Shown here: piece after piece, positions 56,293 to 64,000 of the stretch
Numbering within the stretch: the first letter of the stretch is position 1
Layout: every line of letters starts with the position of its first letter
Assembly: GCA_013403005.1 (NCBI GenBank)
Contig: JACBOA010000007.1
Coordinates: 1 to 64,000, forward strand
Length of the DNA: 64,000 bases
DNA from: Methanobacteriaceae archaeon
GTDB lineage: Archaea > Methanobacteriota > Methanobacteria > Methanobacteriales > Methanobacteriaceae
Reading direction: 5' to 3'
Position numbers and translations under genes: made by a program
Notes under the pieces: generated by a model
Database searches by the model: none
What the model saw: the letters and a program-made list of their open reading frames with translations, nothing else
What the model was told of the DNA's origin: nothing

Positions 56293-59019
56293 ATGAAAAA
56301 ACAAGGAGTAATATTGGTAATAGCTGCTTTATTGGCGCTGATTCTTTGTGGAGCAGTTTCTGCTACGGATTCATCTACAACTGGGGGTGAAGGTAATCTT
56401 GATGTTAATGCTTCGGAACCTGTTGACCCCATTTTATGGTTGAATGTAGGTTACGAGTATGCAGATGATAAGATTAACCCAGAAATCACAGTAACTGATT
56501 CTGCCAACAAAAGTGTGGCATTTGAAAAGACCAAATACACAGACACCCTGTACAAGTTGAACTTCACCTATGCTGGTGTAGCCAACGAAACCCTGTTCAA
56601 TGTGATGGTAAGCGCTCCAGGCTACAAAAGTCAGACAAAGCAGATAGCAGTTAACCAGGCAGGATCTGACCCCGAGTTCATTGGAAGTGCAAACTTCAAC
56701 ATGCAAGCCACAGAAAACTACAAACTAGGTCGTGAAGTTACAGCCAAAGCAGACCAGGCATTAAACTTTGCAACTGCAGATGAAGTGCTATGCATAACCA
56801 CCGCAGGATTAACATACCGTAATGGCACTACTACTGAAGACTGTTTAGAAGGTATTTTAAACGGTTCAAATGGAAAAATTAGCTACGGTCAAGGTAACCT
56901 CTTAACGCTCAGAAAAAATCGGGCGGATCCTGTGGATTTTGCCTTCATAACCAGAAGAGGAACAGATTTAACGGCAGTTTTCTTTAAGAATGGTGGACTA
57001 ACGCCGTCTTATCAGGGTACTTTCTCTGAAAACATGAGTCAGGATCACTGGACCAACATTATAGTTCCTGCGATAGGGGATGATGCTTTTGGTTATGTCA
57101 GTCTGGCAAATGCATGGGCAATTGGACTTTCAACTGATGTTTTGAGACAGGCTGCTTTCCATGGTCATGTTTGTCTGGGAACTATCAGTGGACAGGCCAT
57201 GATACAAACTCTACTGAAATATTATCCTCCCACCACTGACACTGGGTTACCACTGGAGGGAGTTAGTTACCTAGTTTTAGGTGTACCCGGAAACTCAGAT
57301 GATGATGCCTTTGTGTACGCCATGGATGATACACCTGGTAAACGCGCCTACATTGGAGTTGCAACAATGGCAGGCACAAACATGGTAGGATTCATCCGAT
57401 GGAACAGTCAAACAAACAATGGAACATTAGTGGTAATGAAATTCGACGAAGATGTCATTGTCAATATGTTTAAACGAGAAACAGGTCTTACTGCATATGG
57501 GGGTATATCTTCTGAATTGAAATTCAACAAATGGCTAGTAGGGAAATTGCAAAATGATCCTGTGTCACTAGTAACTATTGTTAAAGAGTTGGATGGACTC
57601 ACTGAGGAACAATACCACTACTTGGCAGGATACGAACCTGAAAAAGGAAACACCACAGTAGAGGGTCATGGATTGGACATGGATTACATTAACACCCTAA
57701 ATCTACCTAAAGCAACCAGACAAAATATGCAGTACACAGTTGGTAATTTGACCCCAGAACAGATTAAACAAATTGGAATTGACGCTGCCAAAAAAGCCAT
57801 AGAACTCTTCAAGGCAATGGGAATAACTATAGAGAAAGACGATTCCCGTTTAACTGTCTTAACTTCCGCAGGTTATGTACGTTTAAATGGCCAACCTACT
57901 GATATGACTTGGGACGGTCTATTTGACATTCTCGGAACAAGACTTTCAAGAGCAACTCTACTACCAGTCCACAGCGCACTATGGAAATCACTCATATTCG
58001 AATTTGCTTATGAAAACGGCACCAAAGTACTAACCAAAACTATGCACTATGATATTGCCACTCAGAAGTTAGTGGTGGATTCAAAGGCCAGTTACAGTAT
58101 TGAGGGTGTCTTGTTATATGATCCACCTTATGATGCATTGATGGCATGGTTATTCCACAACCACATTTGTGGAGGTAGTTCACCAGGATACTTGCTCACT
58201 GACTACATACTGGATAACTACCCTGTGGGAGAAGATGAGAAATATATCTACGTAACCACTCTGGACAACTGTAAAGATGATATCATTTCATATCTTCTGG
58301 GAGTGTCCGCAGGATCCGGAACCTACTACAACATAAGACTCACTACCACAGACACCTCAGCTGGAAGTAATGGTGGTGGAGGTATGAATGGTATGGTGGG
58401 TATTATAATAAAATGGAATGAAAAGTTGAAGATAGGTACTGCAGCCATCATTAATTGGCAGAGTCCAGATTTTGCTAGGGGTTCAAACTCTTATGAGGAG
58501 TACATTAAGTTGTATAAGGGTGACACTTCTTCAGCTAACTTGCTTTCTTTACACAAAATTAGTGTAGAGGCTGAACGTCTTATAACCCAAGAAGATCTGG
58601 CTTTTATTGTATCTGGAGGATCTGGGTCGGTTAATTCGTTGAGTTACGTTATTGGATTGCCGGTGCGTAGTCTTTCTGATTTAATACCTGTTCAGGGAGG
58701 TTCACAATCTGATGGTTCAACTTCTCAGGGAACTTCAACCGGATCAGGACTCATAACTTCAACCGGATCTGGTACTGGTGGGTTCTTCAGAGGCTCTGTG
58801 GGCACTACTGGTGCTGCAGTGAATGCTGCAACCCAGACCACCATTACTGAGGCTGGTGCTCAGCCTGCAGGTGATGCTGGAAAATCCTATGAGGTAACCC
58901 AAGCCGGAAAACAGGGATCAGATGACACCCCATGGGGTACTTATGCTGTGGTGGGAATCTTATCTGTTCTGGCTTTAGCTGGAATTGGATTCTTCTTTAA
59001 GGGAAGTCTCTTCGGATAA
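56293..59019 (+). CDS. Surface protein with two FmdE-like domains
   Basis: About 908 residues. Signal peptide (MKKQGVILVIAALLALILCGAVSA), a beta-rich N-terminal part, then two FmdE-like domains beginning FHGHVCLGT (near 290) and FHNHICGGS (near 625), each with the H-x-H-x-C-x-G signature; the second keeps DNCKDDIISYLLG. A Ser/Gly/Thr linker and a C-terminal helix identical to that of surface CobN-like protein 2 follow. FmdE domains bind metals and perhaps tetrapyrroles, so this may be a surface binding protein. GGAGGTGAAAAGG before the ATG at 56293 is preferred over GTG 56284. Confidence 0.85.
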   Translation: MKKQGVILVIAALLALILCGAVSATDSSTTGGEGNLDVNASEPVDPILWLNVGYEYADDKINPEITVTDSANKSVAFEKTKYTDTLYKLNFTYAGVANETLFNVMVSAPGYKSQTKQIAVNQAGSDPEFIGSANFNMQATENYKLGREVTAKADQALNFATADEVLCITTAGLTYRNGTTTEDCLEGILNGSNGKISYGQGNLLTLRKNRADPVDFAFITRRGTDLTAVFFKNGGLTPSYQGTFSENMSQDHWTNIIVPAIGDDAFGYVSLANAWAIGLSTDVLRQAAFHGHVCLGTISGQAMIQTLLKYYPPTTDTGLPLEGVSYLVLGVPGNSDDDAFVYAMDDTPGKRAYIGVATMAGTNMVGFIRWNSQTNNGTLVVMKFDEDVIVNMFKRETGLTAYGGISSELKFNKWLVGKLQNDPVSLVTIVKELDGLTEEQYHYLAGYEPEKGNTTVEGHGLDMDYINTLNLPKATRQNMQYTVGNLTPEQIKQIGIDAAKKAIELFKAMGITIEKDDSRLTVLTSAGYVRLNGQPTDMTWDGLFDILGTRLSRATLLPVHSALWKSLIFEFAYENGTKVLTKTMHYDIATQKLVVDSKASYSIEGVLLYDPPYDALMAWLFHNHICGGSSPGYLLTDYILDNYPVGEDEKYIYVTTLDNCKDDIISYLLGVSAGSGTYYNIRLTTTDTSAGSNGGGGMNGMVGIIIKWNEKLKIGTAAIINWQSPDFARGSNSYEEYIKLYKGDTSSANLLSLHKISVEAERLITQEDLAFIVSGGSGSVNSLSYVIGLPVRSLSDLIPVQGGSQSDGSTSQGTSTGSGLITSTGSGTGGFFRGSVGTTGAAVNAATQTTITEAGAQPAGDAGKSYEVTQAGKQGSDDTPWGTYAVVGILSVLALAGIGFFFKGSLFG

Positions 59020-59032
59020 AAAAAATCAATCC
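58969..59032 (+). repeat. 64-base identical tail, copy 2
   Basis: Identical to 55892-55955. It covers the shared membrane anchor, stop codon and 3' flank. Confidence 0.85.
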
Positions 59033-59341
59033 ATTTCCCCATTTTTTTCTTTTTTTTTAAAAAAATAGAATCGAGTGTTTTATTCACTTCATCAGCTCTA
59101 ATTAAATCATGTTTTTTAAAATTCAATCATTATTACAAATAACTGATTCATCACTATAAATGTAATAATATAATATAAACCGAAAGTATTATATGTTGGG
59201 TTAAAATTATAGGATATAATGGATTTAATTGCACTAAAATGGAAAATTATAACTTAATTAGCCATTGGGATTTTTCATTGAGTTCATATCATAACTAAAA
59301 CCTATTTCATTCACTGAGTATTTAAAACAAAATAAATCGAG
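59020..59341. other. Gap before the SppA gene
   Basis: 322 bases. T-rich termination-like runs follow the FmdE surface gene, and operator site 7 lies at 59160-59194. Confidence 0.6.
59160..59194. promoter_or_regulatory. Operator site 7 (sppA)
   Basis: ATGTAATA (59160-59167), 19 bases, then TATTATAT (59187-59194). The right part with its flank, CGAAAGTATTATAT, equals that of site 2. Confidence 0.55.
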
Positions 59342-60253
59342 GTGGTTTATATAAATAAAAATACTAAATTACTGATATTAGGATTGGGTGGTCTTTCAGT
59401 TATGGCTGTATTTGCCGTGGCCATGCTGGCCATAATATCATCTTCTTTCGGAGGGACGGTGGCCGTAGTACCTATTCAAGGTCAAATTGGATATGGTTCA
59501 GCCAATGTACTGGGTGGAAGTGTTGTAAACCCTGAAAAAATCAAAACACAAATTCGCAATGCTGAAGAGGACAGTTCAGTTCGTGCAATTCTACTGGATA
59601 TCAACAGCCCCGGTGGAACACCAGTTGCCAGTGAAGAAATCATGAATGCCGTTAAAAACTCTAAAAAACCCGTTGTTTCATGGATAAGCGACTCGGGAGC
59701 ATCAGGAGCCTATCTAGCAGCAACAGGATCCGATAAAATTGTGGCAAGTAACTCCTCCATGGTGGGAAGTATAGGGGTGATAATGGATTTAACCAATCTA
59801 TCAGAACTTTACGAAAAACTGGGAGTAAACCGATCTTCCATTACAGCAGGTAAATACAAGGATATGGGGGCTGACTACAAGAATCTAACTCCTGAGGAGC
59901 AGAGCATACTCCAGAGTATGGTGAATGAAAACTATGATAATTTCATGACCATAGTAGCAGAAAACAGAAACTTAAGCAAAGACTATGTGTCAAGCATTGC
60001 AGAAGGCAGGATATACACTGGAAAACAGGCCAAAGATCTCAAACTCATTGATGAAATCGGAGGAAAAGATAAGGCACTGGATATTGCTGCAAAACTGGGA
60101 GGAATCCATGGATCATATAAAGTGGTTACTATGACCTCTCCCCAGTCATTTGACGACCTTTTAAGCACCGTATCCTCTAAAATAGGCTATTCCATAGGGA
60201 AAGGAATCGGCAGCCTATTGGAGGAGAATTCCATTCAAAATGCAATGTATTAA
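59342..60253 (+). CDS. sppA: SppA-type signal peptide peptidase (S49 family)
   Basis: 303 residues. An N-terminal membrane anchor (LLILGLGGLSVMAVFAVAMLAII) precedes an S49 protease domain: ILLDINSPGGTP, the serine of DSGASGAYLAATGSDKI (near residue 121) and the lysine of TAGKYKDMG (near 171), then IAEGRIYTGKQAKDLKLIDEIGG. It probably degrades cleaved signal peptides or membrane proteins. The GTG at 59342 overlaps the ribosome site GAGGTGG; the codon at the best distance is ATA (59351), giving a start at INKNTKL. An operator precedes it, so it may be expressed with the surface proteins. Confidence 0.9.
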   Translation: MVYINKNTKLLILGLGGLSVMAVFAVAMLAIISSSFGGTVAVVPIQGQIGYGSANVLGGSVVNPEKIKTQIRNAEEDSSVRAILLDINSPGGTPVASEEIMNAVKNSKKPVVSWISDSGASGAYLAATGSDKIVASNSSMVGSIGVIMDLTNLSELYEKLGVNRSSITAGKYKDMGADYKNLTPEEQSILQSMVNENYDNFMTIVAENRNLSKDYVSSIAEGRIYTGKQAKDLKLIDEIGGKDKALDIAAKLGGIHGSYKVVTMTSPQSFDDLLSTVSSKIGYSIGKGIGSLLEENSIQNAMY

Positions 60254-60524
60254 TAAACACATTCAATTTCTAAATTGGTTGATTATAGGGTATTTGGCTT
60301 TAAAATCAAATACCTAACTGCTTATTTTTTTTAAGAACTTTTTCTTATTTGTTTATTGGAATTAACATTCACAGTTATCCTAAATCAATTCACAAATATT
60401 TTTAAAAAATACTTTAATATTATTAAAGTAAAATGGAAATATTTATATTCAGTTAATTCATATTAAATAAATGAAATTTCATTCTAGGAATATTATATTT
60501 TTGATCAAACTGGAGGTGTTTTAG

Positions 60525-61136
60525 ATGGTGGAAAAGAAAGAACCAGCAGAAGGATGGCCGGTGATTAATGGGGACTATGTGGTGGGTGACCCTAAAAGTT
60601 GTGTGGCTGGCGCTACCTTGGCTTCCCACATTGAAGAAGTTCTGGTAGATGCAGGTGCGGCCATTGCCGGGCCCTGTAAGACTGAAAATTTGGGAATTGA
60701 AAAGATGATAGCCAACCTGATTTCCAATCCCAACATCCGCTTCCTGATACTCTGCGGATCTGAAGTGCAGGGACACATCACTGGTCAGAGCATTGAAGCC
60801 TTACATGCCAATGGAGTTGATCCTGAAAAAAGGAAAATTATTGGGGCCACAGGAGCCATACCATTCATCGAAAACATGCCTGATGAGGCTATTGAACGTT
60901 TCCAGAAACAGATGGATATAGTGAGCATGATTGATGTAGAAGATGCTGCAGCCATCCAATCTAAAGTCAAAGAGTGCATCGAGAAAGATCCAGGGGCCGC
61001 AGAAGAGGAAGCCGTGATTATAAAAATGGAAGAAGATGAAGTAGATCCGGAAGATGAAGGAAGGTTAATAGAAGAGCCGGTAATTTTAACCTACTCAAAG
61101 TACAAGGTCCATTTATTGACTGAGAAAAATACATGA
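60525..61136 (+). CDS. Soluble MtrA-like corrinoid protein
   Basis: 203 residues matching MtrA, the corrinoid subunit of methyl-tetrahydromethanopterin:coenzyme M methyltransferase: AEGWPVINGDYVVGDPKSCVAGATLAS, GPCKTENLGIEKMIANLISNPNIRFL and CGSEVQGHITGQSI. His84, the lower cobalt ligand, is kept. The usual C-terminal membrane helix is missing; instead an acidic stretch (EEEAVIIKMEEDEVDPEDEG) leads to the end. No other mtr gene is near. It may be a soluble corrinoid carrier or methyl-transfer protein. GGAGGTG precedes the ATG. Confidence 0.87.
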   Translation: MVEKKEPAEGWPVINGDYVVGDPKSCVAGATLASHIEEVLVDAGAAIAGPCKTENLGIEKMIANLISNPNIRFLILCGSEVQGHITGQSIEALHANGVDPEKRKIIGATGAIPFIENMPDEAIERFQKQMDIVSMIDVEDAAAIQSKVKECIEKDPGAAEEEAVIIKMEEDEVDPEDEGRLIEEPVILTYSKYKVHLLTEKNT

Positions 61137-62124
61137 CAATAGATTGGATGGGTTTAGATTGAATAGGGTGTTAGATTTAATGTGAAAATTGGGGAATTTA
61201 AGGATTTTTTTAATTTTTGTGTTTATTATAGTTCTTTTTTAAAATTCATTTTTTTTTTATTTGATTATATTGATTTTAAAGGGTCTTTATATTGAAAACT
61301 TAAATAATGATCTTTAATACTATTTTTTAGTGATAAAATTGAAAATGCCATTGGTTTACGATATAAAAAAAATCCTAAATGAAAATTTTGGACTTAATAA
61401 TATAGATATAGGCTATAGAGAAAACTAGCAGGAATTAATTGGAAAAGGTTATTAAAACAGTTAAAAAGATACTGGATACTATAAAAATTGGATTATTTGC
61501 CATTTTTTTTATGGAATTGATATTGAATATGTATGTAAATGATTTAAATAACAGTGAAGAGTTAAGAAAAGCTTTCAGGTTCAAATCAACTTTAGATTAT
61601 CTAGAACTCATTTAAAGGTTTTTAAAGTTTTAATGACTGCTATTTTTTTTGCAGGAAATAAAAGGCACTGATTTGAATTTTACACCATACTAATTCCTTT
61701 TTCATTTAAACTGTTTTCAGCAGTATTATTGATTTTTCTCTTAATTTATGGGATATAAATGAATAAACTTTTACCATGGATATCAAAAAGGGCCAATAAC
61801 AATTTTATTATATCTAATCGCAGAATTTATTTATTTATTTATTTATTTCATTTTACTATTTAAAAAGTATTAAAGGGACCCAGGAGGTCTAAGTCCCTTA
61901 TTTGTGGCACCTTTAGGAAAACAAGGAGTTTTTTATGGACCCTATTGGTGTCAATTTTATAGGTGTATGGATCAAACTATTCCTTTAACTTCATAATATA
62001 TAAAATTTACTTTAATTTTTTTAAAGTATTATGGATACTATTATATACAACATTAACTTAATAGTTTTCAAGCATTCTTGAAAATGATCAATGAATGCTA
62101 AACTAACAAAAAGGAGGTGAAAAT
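61137..62124. other. Non-coding region with possible gene remnant
   Basis: 988 bases. Short frames at about 61347-61427 and 61511-61615 suggest a decayed small gene. AAGGGAC (61873-61879) and GTCCCTT (61893-61899) form a hairpin with GGAGG in its loop. There is no operator with 19-base spacing before the last gene. Confidence 0.5.
61347..61615 (+). pseudogene. Possible decayed small membrane-protein gene
   Basis: ATG 61347 opens MPLVYDIKKILNENFGLNNIDIGYREN before a stop. ATG 61511 opens MELILNMYVNDLNNSEELRKAF and continues FRFKSTLDYLELI. The second resembles the end of DUF4013-type membrane proteins common in Methanobacteriales. Both are too short for certainty. Confidence 0.25.
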
Positions 62125-64000
62125 ATGAGAAAACAAGCGATTTTACTAGTAACGACAATTGTTTTCGTATTGCTCCTCTCAGGAGGAGTATCAGCAGAAG
62201 ATTCACAGGGAGGTGAGATATTCAGCCAAGACGATGTTATTCAATATGCAAGTTCATCCAGCTGGACATCAGATTCCTATGACAATTCCACTTTAACTAC
62301 CGATAGTCAACAAGAAGCTTTAGATCCACGATTTTATGGGGTTGTAACCGAGATCTACAATGAAAGTTCCGGAAAATATACCAGTCTTGAAAATGCAATT
62401 CCAGTTACCGGTGCAACCATCACCATAAAAAACCCCATTGATGACTCAGTAATTGTCACTGGAACTACCAATGCCAAAGGACAATATGACCTCAGTTTCA
62501 TATCCACCCTGACAGAGTTCAAGGTGGAAATAGCCTACTCAACCTACAAAACCCGCATTTTCAACGTCACACCAACGGGCACACCTATACCTGAAGCAGA
62601 GCTAAATCATACATTCATGCCGGATATTGCAATTATTAGTTCAGTTCCAGAGAAAGGGCAGGGACTAAAAGATCTGGCTAATCGCAGGCTTATTTATCTA
62701 GACATGTGGGATCCCAACTCATCACCTGCAAACGACTGGATCATGAAGTACGTGAACTTCGCCTACTTGGACATGGCCATGCCAGGAACCACATGGGGAG
62801 ATTCATGGTATGATGAACTACTCCAAAGCCCAGCCAATCAGAATTATATGATTTCAGATGGTTTTGGTTATCCTACATGTGACCCGGACACAGACCCCTA
62901 CGGTGGAGATGGTCTACACCTTTTAGGTGGCCACGACACCAGTGACACTGCAGATACAGTGGAAAACACTTATGTTGGTTCATACTATGCACTGGCTACT
63001 GGTTCAGCACTCCTGACTAACTTGCAGAACATGGTGGAATATATCTATTTCCTCCTAGGAGAAACCACACTCAATCCCACCCAGAATGGTAAAAGTCCCA
63101 TAATGGCCACCCCAGACTGGGGTTTGTATCATCCAGACATGGGAGTCCTATCTGCTGTTCCCACCCAGATACAGATCAAAAACTGGATAGAAGGAAACCC
63201 TGGATACATAGCACCCTATTACAGTCTTAAATGGATCGACGAAGATTACGGCACATGGGCTTCAACAGCCCGTGATAATCTATACAAACAGTTTGAAAAC
63301 TGGTACAACACTAACAAACCAGGAATAACAGGACCATTCATAGTAATAACCAGTTACAGTCCAGGGGGAGCATGGGCACCTGCCATAGATGCTCTGATAA
63401 CAGAATATCAAAGTCAGGGTAGGGCAGTGGTGAATCTGTTCCAGGGAGCTACCAACCCACCTATAAGCAGCCTGTTAGAAGAACTGGTACTGGGAAAAAA
63501 TGGTAACGGACCATTAAAACGAGGAGTATCAGCAGTCACATCATTATACAGCTGGTCAATGAACTACGCTAACCTCTTTGGAGGTGATGGGGCTTTAACT
63601 GAACTGGAAAGAATGAACATCAAAGCCATCAAGGCAGTTCAACTCTTCGATGAGAACAGTTTAACCAATCCTTTGGGAGCTCAGTATGAATGGACCTTCG
63701 CAGTAACTTATCCCAGCTTTGAAGGAGTATTCAGTCCAGTAGTAATATCCTACAGTGATAGTAACTACATTGAACATACCCTTGAATCTGGAATAAAAAA
63801 AATAGCCAGTTTAACTAACCAGTGGGCTATACTCAAAGAATTATCCAATGCAGAGAAGAAAATAGCCATAATTCTTTACAACTATCCTCCTGGAAAGGCA
63901 GAAATGGGTGCATCATACCTTGATGTATTCCAGAGTGTCCGTGATCTCCTGGCGAAGTTAAAGGATGAAGGTTACAACATTGGAACAGAGGAAATACCCA
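62125..64000 (+). CDS. Surface CobN-like protein 3, cut by the window end
   Basis: At least 625 residues, open to the end of the window. Signal peptide (MRKQAILLVTTIVFVLLLSGGVSA) then EDSQGG, as in protein 2. An Ig/regulatory-like beta domain lies at about 85-145 (IPVTGATITIKNP), very close to that of protein 2. A CobN-type N-terminal region follows and ends with LYNYPPGKAEMGASYLD near residue 590, where the chelatase-like part begins. AAGGAGGTGA precedes the ATG. It shares the 5' cassette of the other surface genes but lacks a matching operator. Confidence 0.85.
   Translation, partial: MRKQAILLVTTIVFVLLLSGGVSAEDSQGGEIFSQDDVIQYASSSSWTSDSYDNSTLTTDSQQEALDPRFYGVVTEIYNESSGKYTSLENAIPVTGATITIKNPIDDSVIVTGTTNAKGQYDLSFISTLTEFKVEIAYSTYKTRIFNVTPTGTPIPEAELNHTFMPDIAIISSVPEKGQGLKDLANRRLIYLDMWDPNSSPANDWIMKYVNFAYLDMAMPGTTWGDSWYDELLQSPANQNYMISDGFGYPTCDPDTDPYGGDGLHLLGGHDTSDTADTVENTYVGSYYALATGSALLTNLQNMVEYIYFLLGETTLNPTQNGKSPIMATPDWGLYHPDMGVLSAVPTQIQIKNWIEGNPGYIAPYYSLKWIDEDYGTWASTARDNLYKQFENWYNTNKPGITGPFIVITSYSPGGAWAPAIDALITEYQSQGRAVVNLFQGATNPPISSLLEELVLGKNGNGPLKRGVSAVTSLYSWSMNYANLFGGDGALTELERMNIKAIKAVQLFDENSLTNPLGAQYEWTFAVTYPSFEGVFSPVVISYSDSNYIEHTLESGIKKIASLTNQWAILKELSNAEKKIAIILYNYPPGKAEMGASYLDVFQSVRDLLAKLKDEGYNIGTEEIP

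Noticed and set aside
45789..61947. Repeated ATAGGGTC strings (45942, reverse at 45789 and 61943) resembling the IS ends
   Set aside because: Only 8-9 bases match, orientations do not bracket an element, and extended similarity is lacking.

Overview
This AT-rich window comes from a hydrogenotrophic methanogenic archaeon, most likely a Methanobacterium-like member of the Methanobacteriales. It carries [Fe]-hydrogenase (hmd) with its cofactor genes hcgA-hcgF, an Hmd paralog with hcgG/hmdC, mcrD, an MtrA paralog, FdhA/FdhB/MvhD-like genes, a nicotianamine synthase homolog and several CobN/CbiM genes. Ribosome binding sites are strong (GGAGG/AGGTGA) and core promoters are archaeal TATA boxes. All names rest on reading motifs in the sequence; no database search was possible.

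Layout. 1-6.2 kb: ArsR-type regulator with a palindromic operator, bacterial-type LonA, TPR protein, metallophosphoesterase and a small HTH protein. 6.4-12.1 kb (minus strand): hcgG, Hmd paralog, and MvhD-, FdhB- and FdhA-like proteins. 13.5-20.5 kb: mcrD, hmd, then hcgA-B-C-D and hcgE-F. 21.2-29.8 kb: a chelatase ATPase/VWA protein, an ECF importer (S, T and a fused double ATPase) and cytoplasmic CobN. 29.8-33.7 kb (minus strand): CbiMNQO cobalt/nickel importer with a His-rich tail on CbiO, plus a second CbiM. 33.9-38.9 kb: methyltransferase, acetyltransferase, nicotianamine synthase homolog, radical SAM protein, FmdE protein and a small protein. 40-42.8 kb: secreted His-motif protein, third CbiM, membrane His-motif protein and a NikR homolog with an altered metal site. 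42.9-45.2 kb: an insertion sequence and a HepT/MntA toxin-antitoxin pair with a frameshifted HepT. 46.2-64 kb: surface-anchored CobN-like proteins, a surface protein with two FmdE domains, an SppA-type protease and a soluble MtrA-like protein; the last CobN-like gene runs off the window.

How it may work together. The main new observation is an inverted repeat, consensus NRGTAATA-N19-TATTAYTA, found at seven promoters with exactly the same 19-base spacing. It lies upstream of mcrD/hmd, the chelatase-ECF operon, the secreted/CbiM module, two surface CobN-like genes, the FmdE surface gene and the SppA gene. In several it brackets the TATA box, so binding would block transcription. The NikR-like protein encoded in the same window is the obvious candidate regulator. 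This would tie the nickel-free [Fe]-hydrogenase, known to be favoured under nickel limitation, to a cell-surface metal or tetrapyrrole capture system. The regulator assignment and the capture function are inference.

Non-coding structure is unusually rich: a 61-base hairpin with an invariant 15-base loop motif occurs twice, a ~130-base element occurs twice upstream of operator sites, and several long hairpins look like small RNA genes.
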